A DNA stretch of 64,000 nucleotides, taken from NCBI GenBank assembly GCA_910589035.1, contig CAJUSI010000001.1, positions 46,721-110,720 of the forward strand, given 5' to 3'. The stretch's first letter is position 1. The number at the start of each line of letters is the position of its first letter. Shown one piece after another: positions 1-7,179 of this stretch. A program made the translations under genes and the position numbers. The DNA is from an uncultured Acetatifactor sp. (GTDB taxonomy: Bacteria > Bacillota > Clostridia > Lachnospirales > Lachnospiraceae). The notes below the pieces were generated by a model. The model was not told the DNA's origin, did not search any database, and was given only the letters and a program-made list of their open reading frames with translations.

Positions 1-121
1 TAAGCTTATCCGCCGTGCCAAGGGTTTCATTGATAAAGGAAATCAAGCCTGTCTTGTCAACATAGCGCCCTTTTCTAATCGCCCGAAAGCCGTCGTTTCC
101 CACATTTAAATATCTTCCCAT
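1..121 (-). CDS. AAA-ATPase-like protein, N-terminal part (cut by window edge)
   Basis: A leftward gene starts with ATG at 121 and runs off the left edge, so only about 40 residues are visible. They begin MGRYLNVGNDGFRAI and continue with a YVDKTGLI block. This opening (short lead, NDGF, then VDKT before the P-loop) is typical of the AAA-ATPase-like/PD-(D/E)XK family (PF09820 with a C-terminal DUF1703 nuclease-like domain), which is common and multicopy in Clostridia and of unknown function. A purine-rich AGAGAGGGACAG lies about 8 bases before the ATG. The P-loop and nuclease motifs would be outside the window, so the call rests on the N-terminus alone. Confidence 0.6.
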   Translation of the reverse strand, partial: MGRYLNVGNDGFRAIRKGRYVDKTGLISFINETLGTADKL

Positions 122-254
122 ACCTGTCTGTCCCTCTCTTCAAGGCCTGCCATGCCCTGAGCATAACCTATGCTTCAAGAAGCGCAGCACGATTTCTATC
201 ACATGGCTCATGGCAAGATGGCCAATCCGGCCGTTTCCTGCCAGGAATAAGGTC

Positions 255-283
255 ATTATATCATGAGATCATATATCCTGCAA
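255..283 (-). promoter_or_regulatory. Probable sigma-A promoter of the AAA-ATPase-like gene
   Basis: On the minus strand TTGCAG (278-283) is followed by a 17-base spacer and TATAAT (255-260), about 130 bases before the ATG at 121. The rest of 122-439 holds no gene that I can support. It is the promoter and leader of this gene plus the downstream flank of the glycerophosphodiesterase gene. Confidence 0.55.
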
Positions 284-439
284 GCCAAGTCCGAACACAG
301 GAAATTCCTGATATAAGTATGAAATTGTCAAGGTACACTGTTACCTCTATATCAAACATTGCCCGGCCGTATATAAACAGCCGTGCTCAGGAACTGTCTC
401 AAACAACTCAAAAATCGTCACAAAATAGCTTATAAGCCG

Positions 440-1189
440 TCACAAAGCACACCGCCGTTCCAAATACCTTTCCGGTTCGTTCAGGATGATATCCGTAATC
501 CCCTGTCTTTCCAGGGGAACCAGATCCAGTCTCGTCCCTGTGGGCTTCTCCGGATAGAGATGCCCGGACATCCATGCCCGCACGGTCCTGCCCGCCAGCT
601 CTTCTGCCGGAAGATCCATGCCCCGCCAGAACGGGTGCAGCGACGACGCGCCGCAGCCGCCCATCGCCTTATAGAGGCAGTCCGACACCCTGGAGTCCAG
701 AATAGCGAGCTCCGCCTCCCCGTCGAGTTCCCTCAGCTTTTCCAGGGATCTTGCATAAAATGTGGAATATACCACCGCGTCCTGCAGGCCGCGCCTGTGC
801 ACGAGCTCCACGATTTTTTCTTCCATTCCCTCATAAGGGAAGATGCCGTTTTTCAGCTCTATATTCAGCCTCAGAGGCCTGCCGGATTTTAAGCGGGCTT
901 CCAGAAGCTCTAATACCTCCTCCATGGCGGGCACCTGCTGCGTCGGGTGATCGTCCGCGTAAATATGAAGCTTTTTCAGCTGAGAGAGTGTGAAATCCCT
1001 CACATACCCCGTCCCTTCCGTGGTCCTGTCCACCCGTTCATCATGGATGACCGCCAGCTCCCCGTCCTTTGTGAGCTGAATATCCAGCTCTATCCCTTCC
1101 AGGTTGTCAAGCCCCGCCGCTCTTTCAAACGCCAGCATCGTGTTCTCGGGATACCTCTGGCTGCATCCCCTGTGCGCCCATATCTTCAT
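440..1189 (-). CDS. Glycerophosphodiester phosphodiesterase family protein (GDPD)
   Basis: A 249-residue single-domain GDPD/PI-PLC TIM barrel. It opens MKIWAHRG, giving the catalytic His6-Arg7 pair, then IELDIQ (Glu34, Asp36, metal ligands) and VIHD (His49, second catalytic histidine). The length matches soluble bacterial GDPDs of 230-260 residues, and no signal peptide is seen, so it should act in the cytoplasm on glycerophosphodiesters, releasing glycerol-3-phosphate. I place the start at ATG 1189. An in-frame GTG at 1267 would add a repeated NGGIPGDR sequence that comes from a DNA duplication. It is the last gene of the leftward cluster that starts at the TnpB-like gene, and it follows a cytidylyltransferase fusion, which suggests glycerol-phosphate turnover. 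Confidence in the family is high; the substrate is inferred. Confidence 0.85.
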   Translation of the reverse strand: MKIWAHRGCSQRYPENTMLAFERAAGLDNLEGIELDIQLTKDGELAVIHDERVDRTTEGTGYVRDFTLSQLKKLHIYADDHPTQQVPAMEEVLELLEARLKSGRPLRLNIELKNGIFPYEGMEEKIVELVHRRGLQDAVVYSTFYARSLEKLRELDGEAELAILDSRVSDCLYKAMGGCGASSLHPFWRGMDLPAEELAGRTVRAWMSGHLYPEKPTGTRLDLVPLERQGITDIILNEPERYLERRCAL

Positions 1190-1202
1190 GACTTTACCTA
1201 TT

Positions 1203-1303
1203 CTGTCTCCAGGAATTCCTCCATTCACGGCTTCCGCCCCTCTGTCTCCAGGAATTCCTCCATTCACGGCTTCCGCCCCTCTGTCTCCAGGAATTTCTCC
1301 ATT
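1203..1303. repeat. 39-bp tandem duplication at a gene junction (2.6 copies)
   Basis: Units start at 1203, 1242 and 1281, 39 bases apart and nearly identical. Read on the minus strand, the unit is the last 12 codons plus stop of the upstream fusion gene (MEKFLETEGRKP, stop), copied twice more. Each copy carries a GGAGG sequence. The duplication pushed the glycerophosphodiesterase start away from the upstream stop and created a false N-terminal extension in its frame. Confidence 0.85.
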
Positions 1304-2616
1304 ATTCCGGCCAGCGCCGCCGATTCCCCCCGGGTCAGCTTAAACCCGTTGTCGTTACTCCCGTTAATCATGGACAGAAAATCGCTGATTTCATAGCGCA
1401 GCCCCTCCCCCAGGAACCGTTCGGAATACTTTTCCACCTGCCCGGAATCCTCCGTATGTATCTCAAAATAGGATGTCTTCCACCAGGGCGCCTCCACGAC
1501 GATGTAACCCTTCGTGCCCGAAATCAGGAGTCTCCCATCGGACTTGACCCCCAGTCCGCAGGTGGCCGTGGCGATCCCATTGGAATAGCGAAGGGAAGCC
1601 CTTGTAAAGAGATCAAGCCCGTTCTCCCCTCTCACGGCGTCAAACCGCAGCTCCTCATAATTCTTCCCGAAAAGCTTTAAAATCGGCAGCATGCAATAAC
1701 TTCCCAGCTCGGTAAAACTTCCGCCGTACCTTAAGTCCGTCAGTTCCCTTGTGCCGGAGTCCTCCAGCTTCGTAAAGCAGGCTTCCACATTGCGGATACT
1801 GCCGATGGCCCCGCTGCATGCGATACCCATAAGTCTGCTGAAGCCCGGGCAATATGCGGTTTTAATCCCTTCCAGCACTATCAGCCCCCGCTCCCTGGCA
1901 CAGCCGAACAGCTCCTCCGCCTGCGCCCTCCGCAATACCATGGGTTTCTCGCACAGAACATGTTTCCCATGCTCCAGAGCCTCCTTAATATATCCGTAAT
2001 GTGTCCCATGGGGCGATGCAATGTATACAAGATCCACCGCGGAAAAGAATTCCTCCATCTCCGTATAGGCTTCTATTTCCCATCTGTCGGCAAATTTCCG
2101 TGCACTCTCCCCGTGGGGATTATACGCCCCCTGCACGCTGACTCCGCTGACAAGTTTTGTCTCCATGAGAAATCTGCCCGCGATCCTGCCGGTTCCTATG
2201 ATGCCAATCCGCTGGATCTGCTGCTTCTGCTCCCGCAGCATTGTGCTGGAGATGTTCCGCGTTCTCTCCAGGTAAACCACCCGGCAATAATCCTTCAGAT
2301 AATCAAAATTTCCCATCCAGTCGGAACCAACGGTAAAAATATCGATATTATATTTTTTGATATCGTTAAATTTCTGCCCCTGGGTCTCCTCGATGATAAT
2401 CTCATCGGCAAACCCGGTCTTTCTCACATTTTCGATGCGCGTCAGCAGGGAATCTATTACATTCAGCTTTCCCCTGGTCCTGTCGTAGGCCTCCGTGGTC
2501 ACGCCCACGATCAGGTAATCTCCCAGCGCCTTCGCCCTCTGAAGCAGCCGGTAATGCCCTTCATGGAAAAGGTCGAATGTGCCGTATGTAATTACCCTGG
2601 TACTCTTCTTTTCCAT
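1264..2616 (-). CDS. Fusion: glycerol-3-phosphate cytidylyltransferase-like domain + Gfo/Idh/MocA oxidoreductase
   Basis: A 450-residue two-domain protein. Residues 1-130 are a TagD/GCT-type nucleotidyltransferase with the YGTFDLFHEGH signature (HxGH at 18-21) and a closing RTRNISST motif (about 118-125). In stand-alone TagD this activates glycerol-3-phosphate with CTP to CDP-glycerol. Residues from about 136 form a Gfo/Idh/MocA dehydrogenase: a Rossmann GIIGTGRIAG, then the CEKPM motif bearing the usual catalytic lysine, then an alpha/beta substrate domain. The ATG at 2616 is chosen; a GTG nine bases upstream is also possible. The gene sits between a glycerophosphotransferase-like gene and a GDPD, so the product is probably CDP-activated glycerol or a related oxidised polyol for a surface polymer. 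The domains are clear; the coupling of the two reactions is inferred. Confidence 0.85.
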   Translation of the reverse strand: MEKKSTRVITYGTFDLFHEGHYRLLQRAKALGDYLIVGVTTEAYDRTRGKLNVIDSLLTRIENVRKTGFADEIIIEETQGQKFNDIKKYNIDIFTVGSDWMGNFDYLKDYCRVVYLERTRNISSTMLREQKQQIQRIGIIGTGRIAGRFLMETKLVSGVSVQGAYNPHGESARKFADRWEIEAYTEMEEFFSAVDLVYIASPHGTHYGYIKEALEHGKHVLCEKPMVLRRAQAEELFGCARERGLIVLEGIKTAYCPGFSRLMGIACSGAIGSIRNVEACFTKLEDSGTRELTDLRYGGSFTELGSYCMLPILKLFGKNYEELRFDAVRGENGLDLFTRASLRYSNGIATATCGLGVKSDGRLLISGTKGYIVVEAPWWKTSYFEIHTEDSGQVEKYSERFLGEGLRYEISDFLSMINGSNDNGFKLTRGESAALAGIMEKFLETEGRKP

Positions 2617-2710
2617 TGAAATCACTCATCTCCGTTATTATCATGCTTCTCTGCCGAAATCACCCTTCTCTCAAATCCGGAATTTCCCGCGGCTTCCAGC
2701 TCTTGGGGAT

Positions 2711-5278
2711 TTAATGTCTTTCCCGCCCCTTTTCACATATGAATCGGTATATTCTCTCCCCGCTGCCGCCGTCGGGCGACGCATTTATTTTCGAGAATGC
2801 CCTGATCTGCCTTTCCCTGTCGAAGGGATTGCCGGTTATATTTCCATCCAGAAAGTCCTTCAAAGAGTTGAAAGCATTTTCATTCAGGCAGTACTGCATC
2901 CATTCCGACTCCTCCATGAAGCCCGGCTCATGCTCTCTCAGGTCGCTGTAGTCAAAATCGATCCCGACCTCCCGGCATTCCCCGGTGTCCATATTGACGT
3001 CATAAAGCTTACGCTCCGGCGCATACCATATCCGGCAGTCCGCCTTCCCCTGCTGGGGAATCGTTATGACAAAGCCTCCCATGCCGCCCGCCGGAAAGTA
3101 CCCGTTCCTGCCGCGGCTCCTGAACGGAAGCGGTGTCTTCCACTCCTCCATCTTCCCCGTCTCCCGGTCAAGGGAGACATACATATTTCCCCAGCACGGT
3201 GATATGACAATGCGTTCCCTCCCTGAAGCTTCCTCTCTGAAGAAAGCCGCCCCTCCAAAGGGCCTTTCCCCGCATTCCACTTCATAGGGCCATTTCACGG
3301 ACCGAAATCCCTGGGGCAGGCTGCCATATTCCCTTACCTTCCCTGTCTTCGGATTCCAGCGCGTAATCACCATCCCGTTCAGGGGCATAAGCCAGAGATC
3401 GTCCCCGTCCTGCACGATTCCCTGCGTCCCGAGGTTACAGGCGGAACGGCTGCTCAGCCTCCTTACCCCCATCGTATTCATGTCCAGGAAGAGGAACTGA
3501 TTGTCCACGGGAGAGGCGATGACCAGTTCATTCCCATAGGGGAACACTGCGCCCATGCATCTCTCTCCCTCCACAATCCTCACGTTGAACTGCCCTACGC
3601 CCTCCATGTAGAGGATCTCTTCCGTCGCCAGGTCAAAACGGACCAGCATGGGGTACTGATTCGGGAACAGGAAAATATATTTCTCATTGTACCAATAGTT
3701 CCAAAAGCTCCCCGGCTGCGTAATCTGTATTTTGAACTCGATTTTTCTGATCTTATTGTCCTGAATCACCAGGATATGCTGGGCGCTGCCCGGAAGGACA
3801 TATATTTTCCCCCTTAGCTCCACCGCCCTCATATAATAGCTGCCCCCGGAATACCCACTGCCCAAATCCATGTAAAATTTGTAATGATAATCATTCTTTT
3901 CGGAATACCACAGCTGGTTATTCCCGGTTACCTGATATCTGTCATCACCCCACGGATCAAATTGAGGGTTTATCCTCTCTCCCCTCCAATCGTCTCCCCC
4001 CGGCAGTGTATCAATGCCGTTATTTAAGATAAAGAGGGGCTTCCCGGCAACACCGAACAGCGCCGTGACGCTCGTTCCCGCGTCTCCAATGTATACATCT
4101 GAAAGCGCAATCGCACTTTCGATATCCGGCGTATCGTCATATATGCCCGTTCCTTCCTCCAGAAATCTGTTTTTCAAAGCATCGTACAAGGGTACAAACA
4201 TGGGCCTCATGGAACGGAAGGTGGACTCCAGCAACGGATGGGGCCGCCACAGCAGACAGGCGTCCTCCCTCCCCCGGAAACACCGAAACACGTACTCCAT
4301 CTTTTTGAGAAATCCCGGCGTATTGCTCAGCATTCCCCCGATGCTCGTATTGAAGAAATAAACCCTTCTTCCCGCCATTTTCTTCTTCCACTCTGCAGGC
4401 GGCTCCGGCGGATTTTCACATATCCGTATTACCCTGTCAAACTTGGGGGAACCAAGAGGAACCAGCTTTTCCCGCGGCAGCATCGGATCAAAGAATTTTC
4501 GGTATTTCTCCGCCTGGATAATAATGTAATCCACATTGTAATACGCCGTGCACTGTGCCTGTCCCTCCGCCATGCCTCCCGACGTGGCGTAATAGGGAAT
4601 ATACACCAGGCAATCCGTATACTTTTTCAGCTCCGCGGAATAAAACCTTGGATCTACGCTTGTGACATAGTTGGAATCGTCATACGGCGTGTGTATAAAT
4701 ATGGCGTCCGGCTGCCTGTCTTCAAAGGAATAATCATTATAATACACCACCGGCACATAGGAAGGCAGCTCACTCCCTTCATAATGGTATGTCCCCATTG
4801 AGCCGTCCGTATTCCTGTCATAGTATGGAATGGGAACTACATAGGCATCACATACCGGATCTGCATCCGCAGCCTGCCATACACTTTCCAAAGAGTCCCA
4901 CATGGAAGCCTTGTATGGAAGGAACACCATTTCATATCGCAGCTTTATATCATTCTTCAGGCTGCTCCTGAGCTGTATCAGCTGCCTGTGCAGCCTTTTG
5001 TATGTATTGTTTCCACCGGCTCCCCGTCCCCCGGCAATCTCCTCATAAATCCGGTATATCAGCTCGCAGTAATCCTCCAGCAGGCGGATTGTCCTGCAGT
5101 CTTCCCCCTCCGTTTTCTCTATCAGCTCCCCGCACCGGAGGGCCCCCTCCTGGCACTGAGCCAACAGTTCCATGGCTGCCGCGGCATTTCCGGTTTCCAC
5201 ATCCCTTTTTATTTCACCGTGCGCCTGTTCCAGCAATTCCAGGAAATCCTCCGCCTGTTTTTTCTGACACTTTCTCAT
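2711..5278 (-). CDS. CDP-glycerol glycerophosphotransferase-like protein with C-terminal beta-propeller-like region
   Basis: An 855-residue protein. Residues 1-110 are helical and charged. About 120-430 resembles the GT-B fold of CDP-glycerol:poly(glycerophosphate) glycerophosphotransferases, with VPLGSPKFD, LLWRPHPL and SDVYIGDAGTSV, the last matching the nucleotide-binding end of the TagF family. From about 440 on, repeated beta-rich blades with W/G/D-rich turns (FPNQYPML, FPYGNELV, LWLMPLNG) suggest a propeller that may bind the polymer or its target. No signal peptide is seen, so it would act on the cytoplasmic membrane face. ATG 5278 is chosen because AGAGGA lies about 10 bases upstream; the longer frame to 5368 has no Shine-Dalgarno site and would overlap the previous gene. 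It fits glycerol-phosphate decoration of a surface glycan. A stand-alone acceptor cannot be named. Confidence 0.7.
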   Translation of the reverse strand: MRKCQKKQAEDFLELLEQAHGEIKRDVETGNAAAAMELLAQCQEGALRCGELIEKTEGEDCRTIRLLEDYCELIYRIYEEIAGGRGAGGNNTYKRLHRQLIQLRSSLKNDIKLRYEMVFLPYKASMWDSLESVWQAADADPVCDAYVVPIPYYDRNTDGSMGTYHYEGSELPSYVPVVYYNDYSFEDRQPDAIFIHTPYDDSNYVTSVDPRFYSAELKKYTDCLVYIPYYATSGGMAEGQAQCTAYYNVDYIIIQAEKYRKFFDPMLPREKLVPLGSPKFDRVIRICENPPEPPAEWKKKMAGRRVYFFNTSIGGMLSNTPGFLKKMEYVFRCFRGREDACLLWRPHPLLESTFRSMRPMFVPLYDALKNRFLEEGTGIYDDTPDIESAIALSDVYIGDAGTSVTALFGVAGKPLFILNNGIDTLPGGDDWRGERINPQFDPWGDDRYQVTGNNQLWYSEKNDYHYKFYMDLGSGYSGGSYYMRAVELRGKIYVLPGSAQHILVIQDNKIRKIEFKIQITQPGSFWNYWYNEKYIFLFPNQYPMLVRFDLATEEILYMEGVGQFNVRIVEGERCMGAVFPYGNELVIASPVDNQFLFLDMNTMGVRRLSSRSACNLGTQGIVQDGDDLWLMPLNGMVITRWNPKTGKVREYGSLPQGFRSVKWPYEVECGERPFGGAAFFREEASGRERIVISPCWGNMYVSLDRETGKMEEWKTPLPFRSRGRNGYFPAGGMGGFVITIPQQGKADCRIWYAPERKLYDVNMDTGECREVGIDFDYSDLREHEPGFMEESEWMQYCLNENAFNSLKDFLDGNITGNPFDRERQIRAFSKINASPDGGSGERIYRFICEKGRERH

Positions 5279-5339
5279 ATCTGTCCATTCCTCTTGTCTT
5301 CGGAACCAGTTGCATTTCCTCACGAATTCAATTATGAGT

Positions 5340-5696
5340 TCAATCCGTCCCGCTTCCGTTCCGCTCATGCCATTTCTTTTTCAATAAGGCATATTTGGTC
5401 ATTCTCCCGAATGATGCAAATCGGCTCATGCCATAGCTCACTAATACACAGCCAGCCATAGTTTTCGCCTTTCCGCTTCGCTCCCGGTACTTCTCAAGCG
5501 CGGAATTCCGCTCCCTGAGTTCCCATGGGTCCTGGCATACCCAATACCCGCCTTCCGAAAAAAGCAGCTTCCAATGCCGTCCTTCTTTTTTATCAAAAGA
5601 AATTTCCCACAGTCCTACTCCCGTCTCCGGTTTTGGTAAAATACAGCCTTTCGGCGCATTCATCCATGTGATATTTCTTAATGAACCAATTTCCAA
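5340..5696 (-). CDS. Small uncharacterised protein, 118 residues
   Basis: The frame is open from a TTG at 5696 (with a later ATG at 5663) to 5340. I do not recognise the family. The composition looks like a real protein: a beta-rich start with GVGLWEISFD and WKLLFSEGGYWV, then a charged helix, then a basic end (YALLKKKWHERN). It starts 18 bases after the TnpB-like stop and ends 61 bases before the glycerophosphotransferase-like start, so it is probably co-transcribed. The start is uncertain: no good Shine-Dalgarno sequence is adjacent to either codon, and a 6-bp hairpin (5700-5715) separates AGAGGAGAGG in the upstream gene from the TTG. The same stretch could instead be part of a guide RNA made from the TnpB-like 3' end. 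Confidence 0.45.
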   Translation of the reverse strand: MEIGSLRNITWMNAPKGCILPKPETGVGLWEISFDKKEGRHWKLLFSEGGYWVCQDPWELRERNSALEKYRERSGKAKTMAGCVLVSYGMSRFASFGRMTKYALLKKKWHERNGSGTD

Positions 5697-5716
5697 TGAA
5701 CCGTTGTGAAACGGTC
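5640..5716 (-). ncRNA. Candidate structured RNA at the 3' end of the TnpB-like gene (omega-RNA-like)
   Basis: The minus strand carries a perfect 6-bp hairpin ACCGTT-TCAC-AACGGT (5700-5715) starting on the stop codon of the TnpB-like gene, a repeated GGTTCATT, and a GCC-GAAA-GGC tetraloop hairpin (5646-5655). TnpB and its nuclease-dead relatives use a guide RNA made from exactly this position, the end of the ORF and the sequence after it. Seen: the hairpins. Inferred: that they form a guide-RNA scaffold. A coding reading of the same bases (the small downstream protein) competes with this. Confidence 0.3.
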
Positions 5717-7028
5717 ACGCCTCTCCTCTTAATGCTTTCCCTCTCTTCAGCACATTCCCCGCAGTATTCTGCCTCTCCGCCGTCTCCAGTCCACAGGACG
5801 GACACCGAAACAAGCTTCCTTCTCTAATGCCCTCCGCTCCGCAGCGGGAGCATTCCACACTGATCCCCTTTCCGTACACCTCCACCAGTTCAATGGAGCG
5901 TTCCCTGCATTTCTGTGCCAGCCTGCTTTTCACAAAGCCCTTCTGCCACATACTGACACTCGCATTTACCTTTTTATTTATTCCAGCCTTTGAACGGCCC
6001 GGCAATTTGGGCAGATACACTGTACCCGGCTTCTCCGTGTCCAGCATTTGATTGATTTCCGCATTCACATAAGCATGCAATGCAGCCTCCAGCCTCGCTT
6101 TTCCCGCATTGTATTTCTTCATGCCGGGATTATTCTTTGCATTTCTGCGATGTCCCGGAAGCCTCTCTCTCACATAATCCGTGAGCGCAGACTGATATTC
6201 CAGATACCGCTCCCCATAGACATTTCCCCTGTCCGTCACAAACATGCAGTGCATTCCCATGGCCAGCCCCGTTTCTCCCTCATAACCTGAAGGATGCTTC
6301 TGCTTTATCTCCACCGGTATGTATATGGTGATATTTCTCTCTTCCCGAAAAAGGCGGATGTAGATCTGCCGTGTATAAGCATTATTATCCGTCAGCGGAA
6401 TAAAAAGCCTTCTCCTGCTCTCCTTTGTGGCAAGATAAATGCCATGGTCTCCATACCGATATGCCTTCGGCGAAACCGTGAATCCGTCCGATTTATCAGT
6501 GCGCGGTCTGGTCAGACACCTGCGCACCTGTCTCCGAAGATATTGATTCAGCCTGTGAATATCCACTCCGTTGCTTACAGCCTGAAATCTCTCCTCCCAA
6601 TCCTCCGGCAGACGAATTTCTCTTCCTGTCAAAACCGCTTCAAAACAGCGGCTCTGCTTCATGACAAAACGCAGATAATGCCTCTCCTCCGGTACCAGAT
6701 TCTCATTTGCCTGAATGTTTTTCTCCACCCGCTTCTTTGTACGGCTCCACTGGCTTTTAATATCTCCCAGCGCATCGAAAACAGCCAAATAAAAATATAC
6801 CGACGGAAGACCCAGCTTCTCCCGAAGCCCGCTGCGGGTCATCTCATTCTGAACAGTATAACCCGGATAAATTTTGGCAAGGCCTCCGATTCCCCCATAG
6901 CGTTCATACACATAATTTCGAACCCTGCAGCAATCTTCCGCAATTTCCTGCAGCCCCGCCATATCCCTGTCCGAAACGGGAAGTTTATTGTATTGGCAGA
7001 CTGTCTTATATATTGTCTCCGGCGGCAT
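5715..7028 (-). CDS. TnpB-like protein with degenerate RuvC site (probable nuclease-dead, TldR-like)
   Basis: A 437-residue TnpB/OrfB relative: an N-terminal RNA/DNA-binding region (CCRVRNYVYERYGG at 33-46, then GLREKLGLPSVYFY at 67-80) and a RuvC plus zinc-ribbon C-terminus. All three catalytic acids appear lost. The RuvC-I position in GLAMGM is Ala256 where active TnpBs have Asp; the RuvC-II position in VYLPKL is Pro340 instead of Glu; the last motif ERQNTAGN has Glu418 where TnpB has Asp. The zinc ribbon is intact (C393xxC396, C409xxC412) and the ORF is full length, so this looks like conserved loss of cleavage, not decay. No tnpA or transposon end is visible. It is the first gene after the left inverted repeat and would be driven by the invertible promoter in the other orientation. 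Start ATG 7028 has AAGG five bases upstream. By analogy with TldR proteins it may be an RNA-guided DNA binder; that role is inferred. Confidence 0.8.
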   Translation of the reverse strand: MPPETIYKTVCQYNKLPVSDRDMAGLQEIAEDCCRVRNYVYERYGGIGGLAKIYPGYTVQNEMTRSGLREKLGLPSVYFYLAVFDALGDIKSQWSRTKKRVEKNIQANENLVPEERHYLRFVMKQSRCFEAVLTGREIRLPEDWEERFQAVSNGVDIHRLNQYLRRQVRRCLTRPRTDKSDGFTVSPKAYRYGDHGIYLATKESRRRLFIPLTDNNAYTRQIYIRLFREERNITIYIPVEIKQKHPSGYEGETGLAMGMHCMFVTDRGNVYGERYLEYQSALTDYVRERLPGHRRNAKNNPGMKKYNAGKARLEAALHAYVNAEINQMLDTEKPGTVYLPKLPGRSKAGINKKVNASVSMWQKGFVKSRLAQKCRERSIELVEVYGKGISVECSRCGAEGIREGSLFRCPSCGLETAERQNTAGNVLKRGKALRGEA

Positions 7029-7101
7029 TCCTACCTTGTTTCTACCTTCTTTCTTCTTGCAATGTATTTTCCTGCAGCTTCCATGTATCCGGCCGTATAT
7101 T

Positions 7102-7126
7102 TTTTCGTAGAATGTTAAATTCTACG
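7102..7126 (+). repeat. Left inverted repeat (recombination site) of the invertible segment
   Basis: This 25-base site matches the reverse complement of 8533-8557 at 23 of 25 positions. It is itself dyad-symmetric, CGTAGAAT-GTTAA-ATTCTACG, the shape of a tyrosine-recombinase core site with two inverted binding arms around a short crossover spacer. It lies 73 bases before the TnpB-like start codon and 53 bases after the recombinase stop. Confidence 0.8.
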
Positions 7127-7179
7127 TATAATGTCCTCAAAAGCGCTTTCTGTCTATACTTCCAAACATCGTGACCATT

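Noticed and set aside
1203..1343. N-terminal extension of the glycerophosphodiesterase from GTG 1267
   Set aside because: The extra residues are translations of the 39-bp duplication and are not part of the GDPD fold.
5600..7101. Intact IS200/IS605-type insertion sequence
   Set aside because: There is no tnpA, no convincing left-end or right-end subterminal hairpin pair, and the active site is degenerate. The gene behaves as part of the operon.
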